Assembly: GCA_017792465.1 (NCBI GenBank)
Contig: CP051234.1
Coordinates: 1,738,606-1,802,605, forward strand
DNA from: Filomicrobium sp.
GTDB taxonomy: Bacteria > Pseudomonadota > Alphaproteobacteria > Rhizobiales > Hyphomicrobiaceae
DNA: 64,000 nt
Reading direction: 5' to 3'
Shown: positions 34,028 through 43,732 of the stretch, in pieces
How the letters are laid out: each line of letters begins with the position of its first letter
Position numbering within the stretch: the stretch's first letter is position 1
Notes under the pieces: model-generated
Databases searched by the model: none
Seen by the model: the letters and a program-made list of their open reading frames with translations, nothing else
Told to the model about the DNA's origin: nothing
Made by a program: the position numbers and the translations under genes

Positions 34028-35506
34028 GTGACCGATCTGACCAAACTGACGCTGACCGAAGCGCGTGATGCCATCGCCAAGAAGAAAGTCTCGGCGGTTG
34101 AGCTGACTGAGGCCCACCTGAAGGCCATCGAAGCCGGCAACGGTGCGCTCAACGTCTACGTGCTGCCGACGCCGGAACATGCGCTCGAACAGGCCAAGGC
34201 TTCGGACGCGCGCATCGCCAAGGGAGATGCTGGCGAACTGGAAGGTCTGCCGCTCGGGATCAAGGATCTTTTCTGTACCGAAGGTATCCGGACGACGGCG
34301 TGCTCCAATATCCTTGACGATTTCAAGCCTCGTTATGAATCGACCGTCACGCAGAACCTGTGGAACGCGGGCGCGGTCATGCTCGGCAAACTCAACAACG
34401 ACGAGTTTGCGATGGGCTCATCCAACGAGACCAGCGCCTTCGGTCCGGCGGTCAACCCTTGGCGTCGTGAAGGCAAAGAGGACAAGCTCGTACCGGGCGG
34501 CTCGTCGGGCGGTTCGTCTGCGGCCGTTGCAGCAAACCTTTGCCTCGCCGCCACCGCGACCGACACCGGCGGATCGATCCGCCAGCCCGCGGCTCTAACC
34601 GGCACCGTCGGTATCAAACCGACCTATGGGCGCTGCTCGCGCTGGGGCATCGTCGCGTTCGCCTCCTCGCTGGATCAGGCCGGGCCGATTGCCCGCACGG
34701 TCGAAGATGCGGCCTTGATGCTGAAGGTCATGGCCGGACATGACCCGAAAGATTCCACCAGCGTCGATGCGCCGGTTCCCGATTACGCGGCGGCCCTGAA
34801 AGATGGCGTCAAAGGTTTGCGCGTCGGCGTGCCGAAGGAATACCGCATCAACGGCATGTCGGAAGAGGCGGCCAAGCTGTGGGATCAGGGGATCGAATGG
34901 CTGAAAACGGCCGGTGCTACGATCCACGACATCTCGCTGCCGCATACGAAATACGCGCTGCCGGCCTACTACATCATTGCGCCGGCGGAGGCGTCCTCCA
35001 ACCTCGCGCGCTATGACGGCGTGCGCTACGGCATGCGGAAGCCCGGCAAGGACCTCATCGACACCTACGAAGAGACCCGCTCGCAAGGCTTCGGGGCGGA
35101 GGTCAAGCGCCGCGTGCTAATCGGCACCTACGTGCTGTCGGCGGGCTATTACGATGCCTATTACCTCAAGGCGCAAAAGGTCCGCACGCTCATCAAGGGC
35201 GATTTCGACAAAGCCTGGGACGACGTCGATGTGGTGCTGACGCCAACGACGCCATCGCCTGCGTTTGCGTTCGGTGAAAAGTCGGGCGATCCGCTGCAGA
35301 TGTATCTGGAAGACATCTTCACGGTGACGGTGAACATGGCCGGTCTGCCGGGCATTTCAGTTCCCGCCGGGCTCTCAAGCGAAGGTACGCCGCTCGGCCT
35401 GCAGCTCATCGGCAAGCCGTTCGACGAAGCAACCTTGCTGCGCGCGGCAAAAACCATCGAAGACGCCGCCGGGCACTTCCATGTGCCGCAAATCTGGTGG
35501 AGCTGA
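34028..35506 (+). CDS. gatA: Asp-tRNA(Asn)/Glu-tRNA(Gln) amidotransferase subunit A
   Basis: A 492-residue amidase-signature protein, the glutaminase of the complex. [11 protein letters not shown] contains the catalytic Lys, [15 protein letters not shown] the cis-Ser of the Ser-cisSer-Lys triad, and [14 protein letters not shown] the nucleophile Ser. GTG 34028 begins [15 protein letters not shown], the usual start. It releases ammonia from glutamine, passed to GatB. Confidence 0.97.
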   Translation: MTDLTKLTLTEARDAIAKKKVSAVELTEAHLKAIEAGNGALNVYVLPTPEHALEQAKASDARIAKGDAGELEGLPLGIKDLFCTEGIRTTACSNILDDFKPRYESTVTQNLWNAGAVMLGKLNNDEFAMGSSNETSAFGPAVNPWRREGKEDKLVPGGSSGGSSAAVAANLCLAATATDTGGSIRQPAALTGTVGIKPTYGRCSRWGIVAFASSLDQAGPIARTVEDAALMLKVMAGHDPKDSTSVDAPVPDYAAALKDGVKGLRVGVPKEYRINGMSEEAAKLWDQGIEWLKTAGATIHDISLPHTKYALPAYYIIAPAEASSNLARYDGVRYGMRKPGKDLIDTYEETRSQGFGAEVKRRVLIGTYVLSAGYYDAYYLKAQKVRTLIKGDFDKAWDDVDVVLTPTTPSPAFAFGEKSGDPLQMYLEDIFTVTVNMAGLPGISVPAGLSSEGTPLGLQLIGKPFDEATLLRAAKTIEDAAGHFHVPQIWWS

Positions 35507-35590
35507 TTAGCTCTCTTATATATGGCTGCATTGCTTTCTCGCGGTGCGCGCGCTAATCGAACTGAGCCGGAGAAGGAGCAAGCGCCCGAA

Positions 35591-35923
35591 ATGAGCCGAC
35601 GCCAGCCACAAGATTGCACCGAGATGTCGCACGTTCGCGAGGCCATCGACGAGATCGATATCCACCTCGTCGAATTGGTAGCGCAGCGGTTCGGCTACGT
35701 CGACCGGGCCTGGCAGCTCAAGCAGCATGGGCCGGAAGGCGCTGTTGTGCCGTGGCGCATTCAACAGGTGATCGACAAAGTGCGCCACCACGCCGATGAG
35801 AAGGGCCTGCCGCCGGAGCTTGCCGAAGCGATGTGGCGACAGATGATCGGCTGGTTCATCCAGTATGAAGAAGAGCAACTCGCGCGCTCGGCCGAAAGCG
35901 GCGATGACAAATCTTCGGCCTGA
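35591..35923 (+). CDS. AroQ-type chorismate mutase-like protein
   Basis: A 110-residue all-helical protein: HVREAIDEIDIHLVELVAQR resembles helix 1 of AroQ mutases (first Arg and the RxxIDxIDxxLxxLLxxR pattern), followed by FGYVDRAWQLK with a second basic site. It may convert chorismate to prephenate, or be an isochorismate-pyruvate-lyase-like relative. The ATG at 35591 is chosen over the in-frame 35522 because the N-terminal extension is non-conserved and basic. It lies immediately downstream of gatA, so it may be co-transcribed. Confidence 0.75.
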   Translation: MSRRQPQDCTEMSHVREAIDEIDIHLVELVAQRFGYVDRAWQLKQHGPEGAVVPWRIQQVIDKVRHHADEKGLPPELAEAMWRQMIGWFIQYEEEQLARSAESGDDKSSA

Positions 35924-35944
35924 GACCTGAGGCAACAGTATCTG

Positions 35945-36244
35945 ATGATCGCCCTGCAACCTTTCGACCCGTTCGATATCCTGATCGTTTCCCTGCTGAA
36001 CCCTGTCGCGATTGCGGTGGCGTTCTATCTGGGCCGCGATTCCAACCAGTGGCAAAAATTGATCGTTGCGGCATTTGCGTCGGCGTGCGCGGGATTTCTG
36101 TTCCTCTACGTGCTTATTTATTTCCGGATCGTCATCGCCAAGGGCTTTGGCGCTCCGACGGGCGTCTTCGTCGTACAGTTCCTGCTTGGGTTCGTCTGGG
36201 CCTATATCGGCTATCGGATGCGGCCTACTAAAAAGCCTCATTGA
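35945..36244 (+). CDS. Small three-TM hypothetical protein
   Basis: A 99-residue hydrophobic protein with three likely segments (DILIVSLLNPVAIAVAFYLG, IVAAFASACAGFLFLYVLIY and FVVQFLLGFVWAYIGYRM) and a short basic tail. It starts 21 bases after the chorismate-mutase-like gene, consistent with a shared transcript. Such proteins are common next to gatA in Hyphomicrobiales, but none is characterised to my knowledge. Confidence 0.7.
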   Translation: MIALQPFDPFDILIVSLLNPVAIAVAFYLGRDSNQWQKLIVAAFASACAGFLFLYVLIYFRIVIAKGFGAPTGVFVVQFLLGFVWAYIGYRMRPTKKPH

Positions 36245-36453
36245 TCTGTAAAATCTAATCCTTCGGTGAAGGCGACGCGATCGTTGACGGTCATCAATGA
36301 CGGGATCGGAAGACGCGTGCCTTCTGTGATCGCGATAGGCGGTGTGGCGGGTGCCCGTGAGCGCTTTCGCATAGCCGCCAATCAGCTTGGCAGCTGTTTG
36401 TTTGCCGTGACAGGTGACAAGGTCTGGGACTTCCAACGAGAAGGAGCGAAGCC

Positions 36454-36948
36454 ATGTTGAAATTGCTGGAGAAATTCGCAGGGGCACGAGCGCTTGCGGC
36501 GGCCTTTGCCGTTCTGGCCGTTGGCCTTGTTGTTTCGTCCGAACCGTTGCGTGCTGGTGAAATATCCAAGATGTCCGCCCCCGAAGCCCATGAAAAGGCT
36601 TTGAAGGGCGAGATCGTTCTCATCGACGTTCGCCGGCCGGAAGAGTGGAAGCAAACTGGCGTTCCCGTCTCGGCGCACGCCATCACCATGCATCAAAATG
36701 GCCAGAACTTTCTATCGGGCCTGCTGAACGTCACCGGCGGCGATATCAAGGTGCCCGTCGCCGTCATCTGCCGGACCGGCAACCGGACGACCAAGCTGTC
36801 CGAACCGCTGGCGAAGGCCGGTTTCACCGTGATCAACGTCGTCGAAGGGGTGGTCGGGGGGCCGCGGGGCCCGGGCTGGAAGAACCGCGGACTGCCGGTT
36901 AGATCATGGACACCTGCGGATAGTGGACCGCAGCTGGCTGCTCAATGA
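36454..36948 (+). CDS. Periplasmic rhodanese-domain protein
   Basis: A 164-residue product with a Sec signal ending about residue 33 (AAAFAVLAVGLVVSS). The single rhodanese domain has IDVRRPEEWKQTGVPVSA and the active-site loop CRTGNRTTK, with catalytic Cys106. It probably carries or reduces sulfur in the periplasm. The last part, GGPRGPGWKNRGLPVRSW, is a frequent ending in this subfamily. Good AAGGAG precedes the ATG. Directly downstream is the hairpin repeat mosaic. Confidence 0.88.
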   Translation: MLKLLEKFAGARALAAAFAVLAVGLVVSSEPLRAGEISKMSAPEAHEKALKGEIVLIDVRRPEEWKQTGVPVSAHAITMHQNGQNFLSGLLNVTGGDIKVPVAVICRTGNRTTKLSEPLAKAGFTVINVVEGVVGGPRGPGWKNRGLPVRSWTPADSGPQLAAQ

Positions 36949-36956
36949 TATTGGGA

Positions 36957-37085
36957 CCCTTCGGTTGCCCACACGGCAACCGGGCCCTGACAACCAGCCA
37001 TCATTGGCCCGCAGGGCCAGGGAGCAAGGCGACCCGGCGCTAGCCCAACACCGGCTTGCCGGGTGTTGGAGCGAAAATGCGCCGC
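36957..37085. repeat. Direct repeat copy 1 (hairpin-rich, 129 bp)
   Basis: Nearly identical to 37236-37364 at an offset of 279 bp: four differences in 129 positions and no gaps. Within it are palindromes: GGTTGCC/GGCAACC around CACAC, GGGCC/GGCCC pairs, and CCAACACC/GGTGTTGG around GGCTTGCC. It is intergenic, between the rhodanese gene and gatB, with no transposase or target-site duplication visible. Confidence 0.9.
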
Positions 37086-37235
37086 CCCGTCGGAGCGACC
37101 AGCGCCGCAGGCGCGGTACGGTCGCGTGAGACATAACAATGGGCCCTTCAGTTGCCCACCGCTGTTTATTTTGGGTCCACACTTCCCAAGGTCGTGTGGA
37201 GCCTGTTTCGCGGCATCCGGGCTATTTTTTCCTAG
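37086..37235. repeat. Spacer of the hairpin mosaic
   Basis: Carries two more stem-loops: CCACAC / GTGTGG around TTCCCAAGGTC (37161-37183 area), and a nested pair in which GGCATCCGGGCTA faces TAGCCCTTCGGATGCC across a T-rich loop (about 37212-37248). The first closely resembles a hairpin in the tRNA region at about 50942, and the GGCATCC/GGATGCC arm also recurs there. Confidence 0.7.
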
Positions 37236-37364
37236 CCCTTCGGATGCCCACACGGCAACCGGGCCATGACAACCAGCCATCATTGGCCCGCAGGGCCAGG
37301 GAGCAAGGCGACCCGGCGCTAGCCCAACACCGGCTTGCCGAGTGTTGGCGCGAAAATGCGCCGC
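37236..37364. repeat. Direct repeat copy 2 (hairpin-rich, 129 bp)
   Basis: Second copy of 36957-37085. The differences are single substitutions, two of which weaken stems (GGTT to GGAT, and CCGGGTGTTGG to CCGAGTGTTGG). It ends about 140 bp upstream of gatB. Confidence 0.9.
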
Positions 37365-37507
37365 GCTGAGGGGCCGTATATTGCCGTTCGAAGGAACATC
37401 GCCAGGAATCTCATGAGGATCGGGGCCGGTGCGCTGGTGCGAAACGTTGCCTCGGGCGGCAACCTGCGATAACCAACCGTTTCGACATGCTCTCAAGGAA
37501 TCCGCGA

Positions 37508-39001
37508 ATGGCTAAGAAGTCCAAAAACGGCAAGAACGAAAACCTGGTTTCCGGCGCGACAGGCGACTGGGAAATCGTGATCGGGCTTGAAGTTCACGCC
37601 CAGGTCAATTCGCACGCCAAGCTGTTCTCCGGCTCCTCCACCGAATTCGGCGGCGCGCCCAACGCGCATGTCTCGCTGGTTGATGCGGCCATGCCCGGCA
37701 TGCTGCCCGTCATCAACAAGGAGTGCGTCGCGCAGGCGATCCGCACCGGCCTCGGCCTCAAGGCGGAGATCAACCTGCGTTCGGTGTTCGACCGCAAGAA
37801 TTACTTCTACCCCGACCTGCCGCAGGGCTATCAGATCTCGCAGTACAAGCATCCGATCGTCGGCGAGGGCGAAATCGAGATCGACGTCGACGGCGACACC
37901 AAGCGCGTTGGCATCGAGCGCCTGCACCTGGAGCAGGACGCGGGCAAGTCGATCCACGACCAGCATCCGGATTATTCCTACGTCGATCTCAACCGCTCAG
38001 GCGTGGCGCTGATGGAAATCGTGTCGCGGCCCGACATGCGCTCGGCCAAGGAAGCGCAGGCTTACGTTACCAAGCTGCGGACGATCCTGCGTTATCTTGA
38101 GACCTGCGACGGCGATATGGACAAGGGCAACCTACGCGCCGACGTCAACGTTTCGGTGCGCAAGCCCGGCGACGAATTCGGCACGCGTTGCGAGATCAAG
38201 AACGTCAACTCGATCCGCTTCATCGGTCAGGCTGTCGATTACGAAGCGCGCCGGCAGATCGACATCATCGAGGATGGCGGCACGATCGATCAGGAGACCC
38301 GGCTGTTCGATCCAAAGAGCGGCAAGACGCGTTCGATGCGCTCCAAGGAAGAAGCGCACGACTACCGCTACTTCCCCGATCCGGATTTGCTGCCTCTCGA
38401 ATTCGAACAGGCTTACGTCGACGAACTGGCCAAAGGTCTGCCCGAGCTGCCGGATGAAAAGAAGCACCGCTTCATGGAAGCTTACGGCTTGTCGGCCTAT
38501 GACGCCGGCGTGCTGGTCGCCGAGAAGGCGGCTGCCGATTATTTCGAAGACGTCATCAAGGGCCTGAAGGACGCCGGGCGCGATGGCAAGACGGCTGCCA
38601 ACTGGGTCATCAACGAACTCTTCGGCCGCCTCAACAAAGAAGGCCAGGACATCTCCGCATCGCCGGTCTCGGCAGCGCAGATCGCAGGCATCGTCAACCT
38701 CATCGGTGCGGGCGACATTTCCGGCAAGATCGCCAAAGATCTGTTTGAGATCGTCTGGACGGAAGGCGGCGACCCGGCCGAGATCGTCGAAAAGCGCGGC
38801 ATGAAGCAGGTCACCGATACGGGCGCCATCGAGAAGGCGGTCGATGAGGTGATTGCCGCCAACCCCGACAAGGTCGAAGCGGTGAAAGCCAAGCCGACGA
38901 TGATCGGATGGTTCGTCGGTCAGGTGATGAAAGCTTCCGGCGGCAAAGCGAACCCGCAAGCCGTCAACGAAATCCTCAAGCAGAAGCTTGGCGTGGAGTG
39001 A
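37508..39001 (+). CDS. gatB: Asp-tRNA(Asn)/Glu-tRNA(Gln) amidotransferase subunit B
   Basis: A 497-residue GatB, which activates the tRNA-bound acid with ATP and completes amidation. [38 protein letters not shown] and [13 protein letters not shown] are all present, and the helical YqeY-like tail ends [18 protein letters not shown] 37508 has AAGGA at seven bases, better than the upstream in-frame ATG 37487. It is separated from gatCA by about 2 kb with four other genes or repeats in between. Confidence 0.97.
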   Translation: MAKKSKNGKNENLVSGATGDWEIVIGLEVHAQVNSHAKLFSGSSTEFGGAPNAHVSLVDAAMPGMLPVINKECVAQAIRTGLGLKAEINLRSVFDRKNYFYPDLPQGYQISQYKHPIVGEGEIEIDVDGDTKRVGIERLHLEQDAGKSIHDQHPDYSYVDLNRSGVALMEIVSRPDMRSAKEAQAYVTKLRTILRYLETCDGDMDKGNLRADVNVSVRKPGDEFGTRCEIKNVNSIRFIGQAVDYEARRQIDIIEDGGTIDQETRLFDPKSGKTRSMRSKEEAHDYRYFPDPDLLPLEFEQAYVDELAKGLPELPDEKKHRFMEAYGLSAYDAGVLVAEKAAADYFEDVIKGLKDAGRDGKTAANWVINELFGRLNKEGQDISASPVSAAQIAGIVNLIGAGDISGKIAKDLFEIVWTEGGDPAEIVEKRGMKQVTDTGAIEKAVDEVIAANPDKVEAVKAKPTMIGWFVGQVMKASGGKANPQAVNEILKQKLGVE

Positions 39002-39231
39002 TGCTGCAAATCAAGTCGGCTGATCATCCCGGCGGACTTCTCATCTCTCGGCCGGCCGGCCAGACCCGAGCCATAAGTGGACAGATCGTCTGACTGTGCG
39101 ATAGCCTGTGTCAGGGTGGTGCGATTGATTGCCGAGCCGGGATTGGCAATCGCGCCACAGCGCAAGCAGGCTGCTGCGGTTTTTGCGTTCGAACGTGCGC
39201 GGGGCAGCGAAGGATGACGATGGGGGATTAA

Positions 39232-41412
39232 GTGTTGGGTAATTTCCCAACGGGGCTCAAGCGCCCCGGCTGCTTCGTTCTACTCCTGATCTACTGGCTC
39301 TCGTACGGTTTGGCTGCAGCGCAGGCGAAGGACGACCAGGTTTCCCAGATCCTTGCAGCAGCCCGGTCGCTGGTTGCCCAGCACAAATATGCTCCTGCGT
39401 TTCAGGCCGCGCAAAAAGCAGAACGCGTCACGGCCAAGCTTCTCAAGCAAAATGACCCAAGACGCGCGGCTTCGTTGATCTTGCTGGCCGACACCATGCG
39501 CGCGACGGGGCAGATCCTGCAAGCCGAACCGGTCTACAAACAGGCTATTCAGGCCTTGAAGAGTCTCGGGAAGAATTACGAAGAGCAGCTCCTTGAAGCT
39601 TTCAGCAAGCTCGGGCTTCTTTATATGGACGCCGGATATGAATATCGCGCGGGCACGATTCTGCGGAAAGCGCGGTATTGGGCCGAAAAGCTCTATGGGT
39701 CGGATAATCCCAAGCTTGCAGTGGCCTACGATCGATGGGCGGAGGTGCAACTGGCGCGCTTGGACTTTACGCGCGCAGACGAGAGCGTTCTTGCAGCCCT
39801 GAAAATTCGCCGGAAGCACTTTCGACAAGATCACCCCGCAAGGATCAGGTCATCGATCGACCTTGCGATCGTTCGACTGTTCCGGCCCAGCAGCAACATG
39901 CTTGGCTATTTCAAACCGGCTCCCAAAGTTTCGAAGGATTTTTTGGATGAAGCGCTGGGGTTTCTTGATAAAGATCCTCGTCGCGATCCCGTTCAGTATT
40001 TCAGAGCGGTTTCTGCGATTGGCGACTACTATCGCGTGATCGGCGATCACGAGGAAAGTTTCAAACACAAGCAGCATGCGTTGCGCCTCCTGCATGCGCT
40101 TTATGGACCGCGCCATCCGAAATTTGCCGAAGGCCTGATCGCGCTCGCCGACGTCAAAGTGAAACTGAAGCAGGTCGGAGAGGCGGCCAGGAACTATGAA
40201 GACGCACTGAAGATTTTGCGCGACTGCCTCTACGACGGCCATCCGGTTGTCAAGACGGCGATGACCAAACTTCGCTACCTCTATCGAGATGCCGGCGAAA
40301 AAGAGAAAGCGGCTGCCTGGGCCTCCCGGATCGAAAAGTTGCCCGAGCTTCATTATGCGGATTTCAAGCTCGCCTATGCGACGACCCGCGACTGGAACGA
40401 AAAAAAGAAAGCCTACCACCGCTTAGGCAAGACGAATGAACTGTCCTATGGCACCGCCACGGTCCAGGCTGACGCCAATGCATTGTTCGAGAGAATTGAT
40501 CGGTATGTTGAATCGCGTGGCGTGATCGACAAATCGACCGAACCGCTATCCTATGCGAAGAACTTTAAACTCCTGAAAATGGCGCCCGACGGTGTCGGTC
40601 AAGTCGGGACATTGATCCAAGAAGCGACGCGCAAGAGCATCCGGTTTCCCAAACAAGCCCTGCTGTTCGTGCACGGCTACAATGTCACTCACGAGCAGGC
40701 CGTGAAGCGCGCGGCGCAGATTGCCTACGACCTGGAATTCGATGGTGCGCTCCTGCTGTTCTCTTGGAATTCGGCTGGCTCGCATGTCTGGTACATGGGC
40801 GATCGCGGGCGCGCAGAGGCTGCCGCCAAGCCGTTGGTCAAATTCCTCGATACCCTCTCAATCACGGTGCCCAGAATCAAGATCCACATCATCGCCCACT
40901 CCATGGGTAACCGTGTTCTGTCGCGGGCGGTGGAGAAACTGGCCAAGCGTTCGGCACGCGCGCGGATGCCCAACCTTGGCGAGATCATTATGGCTCATTC
41001 GGACATCGATCTGGACTGGTGCCGGAAGATGGGGAAGGCCAAGCGTTTTTCCCGCGGCGTGACCAACTATGTCAATGCGAGCGACTGGGCGCTGTGGGTT
41101 TCGAGCACAATCCGGATGGGTGAAGGGCGCTGCGGACGCGTGGCGCAATCCTATCCCGGCCTTGAGACGATCGACACGACCGGCATGGGCGGACGGACCG
41201 ACGAGACCGTGCTCGGTTTGGATACGCAAAACCACCACGGGGTTTTCGTCAACGATCCTGTTTTGTTTGGAGATATGTATCGGCTGCTGTCGGGAGGGCG
41301 GCGGCCCGTGCACGAAAGAACGCCGGAGTTTCGCCCCGTTCCGTCATCAGGGAGCGAGCCTTATTGGGCCTTCGAAAAGCAGATCAACCTGGCGGGTGAA
41401 ACCCCGAAATAA
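39232..41412 (+). CDS. TPR protein fused to DUF900-type alpha/beta hydrolase
   Basis: A 726-residue exported protein. After a signal-like segment (FVLLLIYWLSYGLAAAQA) come kinesin-light-chain-type TPR repeats to about residue 370. From about 470 follows an alpha/beta hydrolase with LLFVHGYNVTHE, SWNSAGSHVWYMGDRG and a nucleophile elbow HSMGNR (Ser557), and a C-terminal His in QNHHGVFV. It should be a periplasmic or surface esterase whose partner is recruited through the TPRs. GTG 39232 lies behind GGGGGATTA. The substrate is unknown, and no neighbour indicates it. Confidence 0.82.
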   Translation: MLGNFPTGLKRPGCFVLLLIYWLSYGLAAAQAKDDQVSQILAAARSLVAQHKYAPAFQAAQKAERVTAKLLKQNDPRRAASLILLADTMRATGQILQAEPVYKQAIQALKSLGKNYEEQLLEAFSKLGLLYMDAGYEYRAGTILRKARYWAEKLYGSDNPKLAVAYDRWAEVQLARLDFTRADESVLAALKIRRKHFRQDHPARIRSSIDLAIVRLFRPSSNMLGYFKPAPKVSKDFLDEALGFLDKDPRRDPVQYFRAVSAIGDYYRVIGDHEESFKHKQHALRLLHALYGPRHPKFAEGLIALADVKVKLKQVGEAARNYEDALKILRDCLYDGHPVVKTAMTKLRYLYRDAGEKEKAAAWASRIEKLPELHYADFKLAYATTRDWNEKKKAYHRLGKTNELSYGTATVQADANALFERIDRYVESRGVIDKSTEPLSYAKNFKLLKMAPDGVGQVGTLIQEATRKSIRFPKQALLFVHGYNVTHEQAVKRAAQIAYDLEFDGALLLFSWNSAGSHVWYMGDRGRAEAAAKPLVKFLDTLSITVPRIKIHIIAHSMGNRVLSRAVEKLAKRSARARMPNLGEIIMAHSDIDLDWCRKMGKAKRFSRGVTNYVNASDWALWVSSTIRMGEGRCGRVAQSYPGLETIDTTGMGGRTDETVLGLDTQNHHGVFVNDPVLFGDMYRLLSGGRRPVHERTPEFRPVPSSGSEPYWAFEKQINLAGETPK

Positions 41413-41471
41413 ATGTCGCCTTTTCGGATGATGCCCGGCGGTTGCCGCCGGTTCTTTGGTTCCGCAAGCGG

Positions 41472-42128
41472 TCAACGAGAGCCCGAAGCAGAAGCCTGGG
41501 ATGACGTCGTCGGGCGATGCGCTCTTCGCCTGGTCCACACTTTCAGGGTTGCCATGACTTTGATGGTGGCTGCAAGGACGAGCACGCAGAGGGCGGCTTT
41601 CGACCAGGTCTCCATCGTCCCCTCGATCAAGACGCTATGGACGACACCGCCAACGACGATCACGGCTGCGAAAAAGGTATGGATCATCCGCCACGTTCGC
41701 GGTCGAAGCGGCAAGCGGCGCTGGAAGATCGCTAGCAGCGCGGAGGCGAAGATCGCCCACATGGCAATGACGCCCCAGGCGGAGAACGGTGTCGGTGAAT
41801 TGAAAAGAAGCGCGTCAATCACGTCCGGCGGACTGGTGATCCATAGTCCGGCGACGTGCACAACGACGGCCAGAACCAAGGCTGCCCCGACCCATCGGTG
41901 AGCGCGCCGTCCGTGGAACCCGGGAAAGCCCGGCAAGCCGCCGCTCATCAGCACGGGCTGAACCAGCAAGAGGCCCAGCGCGATCACTCCTGCAAACCCC
42001 GCAGTGATGTAGATAGGGCTGCGATAAGCCAGCAGCGGGCTTGCCGCCGAAGCGGCCAGAGGTATAGCCACAGCAGCCACAAGGGCGGCCCAGATCAACG
42101 CTGCTCTTGCCGCCCGTGCCAAGTTCAT
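41472..42128 (-). CDS. Ferric-reductase-like heme membrane protein
   Basis: A 218-residue inner-membrane protein with six segments and two pairs of histidines spaced for bis-His b-heme ligation: HRWVGAALVLAVVVHVAG and MIHTFFAAVIVVGGVVHSVL. This is the layout of the ferric-reductase-like/YedZ membrane domain without FAD or NADH domains, so it probably passes electrons to or from a partner. The upstream Tat-exported protein, 20 bp away, is the obvious candidate. The ATG at 42128 was chosen; another lies at 42137. Confidence 0.82.
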   Translation of the reverse strand: MNLARAARAALIWAALVAAVAIPLAASAASPLLAYRSPIYITAGFAGVIALGLLLVQPVLMSGGLPGFPGFHGRRAHRWVGAALVLAVVVHVAGLWITSPPDVIDALLFNSPTPFSAWGVIAMWAIFASALLAIFQRRLPLRPRTWRMIHTFFAAVIVVGGVVHSVLIEGTMETWSKAALCVLVLAATIKVMATLKVWTRRRAHRPTTSSQASASGSR

Positions 42129-42148
42129 TCCCGCCAAGACCGACCCGC

Positions 42149-42637
42149 TCAGACCGGCTGCAGGACGAAGTGCGCTTCGAGGGTTGTGTCTTTCGAACTC
42201 GACATCACAGGGCGCAGGAAGACGGTTTTAAACTCTCCGCTATCGTAGGCGAGGTGACCGTGCGGCTGACCGAATGCGGGAACGATCTGCGGCATCTCAA
42301 GGCGGAACACGCCATTTTCGTCGGTCAGCGTTGCCCCGTGACTTTGCGGGTCGCTTTCGTAGCCTTCGGTTGTGTGGGCCCAGATTTGAATGCGTTGGCC
42401 TGCCAGCGGAGCGCCATCGCCGGCGCGGCGTACGGTGCCGGACATCCAGAAGCCGCCGCCGCCAATGCGCTCGACGATCGGCGCGCCTTTCCGGTAATTG
42501 TTGGAGCCGCCCCGCATCGAAGGGGTCGGCGCGACGCCTTTGGCTTGGGCGGGCAACAGGCCACCGGTGAGACCAGTTGCCAGGACACAGCCGCCGGTGG
42601 CGAGGAGGCGACGGCGGTTGAGCAAAGCGATAGTCAT
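42149..42637 (-). CDS. Tat-exported intradiol-dioxygenase-like protein
   Basis: A 162-residue protein with twin arginines in LNRRRLLATGG and a hydrophobic stretch to AQA. The mature domain follows an intradiol-dioxygenase/transthyretin-like pattern (SGTVRRAGDGAPLAGQRIQI, W-AHTTEGYES, TDENGVFRLEMP, PHGHLAY), but only one or two of the four iron ligands of true catechol dioxygenases (Tyr, Tyr, His, His) are evident. A strong AGGAGG sits before ATG 42637. It heads an operon with the heme protein. Confidence 0.72.
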   Translation of the reverse strand: MTIALLNRRRLLATGGCVLATGLTGGLLPAQAKGVAPTPSMRGGSNNYRKGAPIVERIGGGGFWMSGTVRRAGDGAPLAGQRIQIWAHTTEGYESDPQSHGATLTDENGVFRLEMPQIVPAFGQPHGHLAYDSGEFKTVFLRPVMSSSKDTTLEAHFVLQPV

Positions 42638-42985
42638 TTCAATTCCTCCTGACGAGCTTGCATTGGCAGGCCCGATGCAAAGGGTTCGGATGCTAAAATC
42701 TAGCGCGTTTCGGCTACCTTCCCAAATAAGGAAGGCAGGATACGTGTTCAACGTCGTCAACAGTTCGTGATTGCATTCTGCTCGCGGAATGTCGGATTGG
42801 CGGCGTCCTGCAGCAGGCTGGAAATGGCGATGCCCGCTGATTAGCGCGCAGCACAATGCTGCCCACAGTCGTCCGCTCTGGCATTGGCGAAAACATTATG
42901 ACCGCAGGAGGAGAATGCTGTATCGCTGTTCCTGCCTAATTGGATAGTCGGTTGGACTTGAAGTGTATTGGGGAATGCTGTGTTG

Positions 42986-43732
42986 ATGGAGTGGGTCGAG
43001 CGTCTGCAGAAATGGCGTCGCGAAAGGCGGACAGCGAGAAAGTTCCGGAAGCGTCAAGCTTGGTCGCAAGGCCTCACTGTCAGTGAAACATTTGAAAAAA
43101 TTTACGCGAATAACAAATGGGGAAAATCACAGAGCGGCGCGCTTTTTTATTCGGGGGATGGCTCGGCAGAAGACAAGAGTTCTGAGTACGAGCGGTATGT
43201 GGTCGATTTTCTCAGGTCGGATCCCTCTATCTCCCGTTGGGTTGATATTGGGTGCGGCGATTTCCAGGTCTCAGACCGAATCTTGAAAGCCGCGACCGCC
43301 AATGGCCAAAGCGAACGCACACTCGAATACGTCGGTGTCGATGTCGCCCGTAATCTCATTGAATGGCACCAAGAACACCATGTACGAGAAGGCGTGTCGT
43401 TCGAGGTCTGCAACGCTGTCGAAAATGACCCGCCTGCGGGCGATCTTGTCACTGTCAGACAGGTTTTGCAGCACCTTTCCAATGACGACATCATGCGAAT
43501 TCTGGAGCGCCTGGCCAGACTTTACCGAGTTGCAATCATCTCGGAGTCACTCCCTATCCGCTTCCAGGCCTACAACCTCGACATTCGACACGGAATCGCA
43601 ATCCGTATTCCGCTAGGGTCCGGCGTCTATTTGGACCAACCTCCTTTTTCGATGAAGGTCACAAGCTTCGTAGATCGCCCTTATTCTGAGAAAGAAATTA
43701 TACGGACTTCTGTTATTCATTTCGATCGATAG
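42986..43732 (+). CDS. Class I SAM-dependent methyltransferase, possible acquisition
   Basis: A 248-residue methyltransferase. FEKIYANNKWGKSQSGA, YSGDGSAEDKSSEY and VDIGCGDFQVSDRIL are the pattern of methyltransferases found in polysaccharide or surface-glycan clusters; YVGVDVARNLI and VRQVLQHLSNDDIM follow. The 5' part is distinctly more A/T-rich than its neighbours, with codons such as TTT, AAA and TTA, suggesting transfer. No glycan gene lies beside it. The ATG at 42986 is preferred to TTG 42968. Confidence 0.72.
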   Translation: MEWVERLQKWRRERRTARKFRKRQAWSQGLTVSETFEKIYANNKWGKSQSGALFYSGDGSAEDKSSEYERYVVDFLRSDPSISRWVDIGCGDFQVSDRILKAATANGQSERTLEYVGVDVARNLIEWHQEHHVREGVSFEVCNAVENDPPAGDLVTVRQVLQHLSNDDIMRILERLARLYRVAIISESLPIRFQAYNLDIRHGIAIRIPLGSGVYLDQPPFSMKVTSFVDRPYSEKEIIRTSVIHFDR

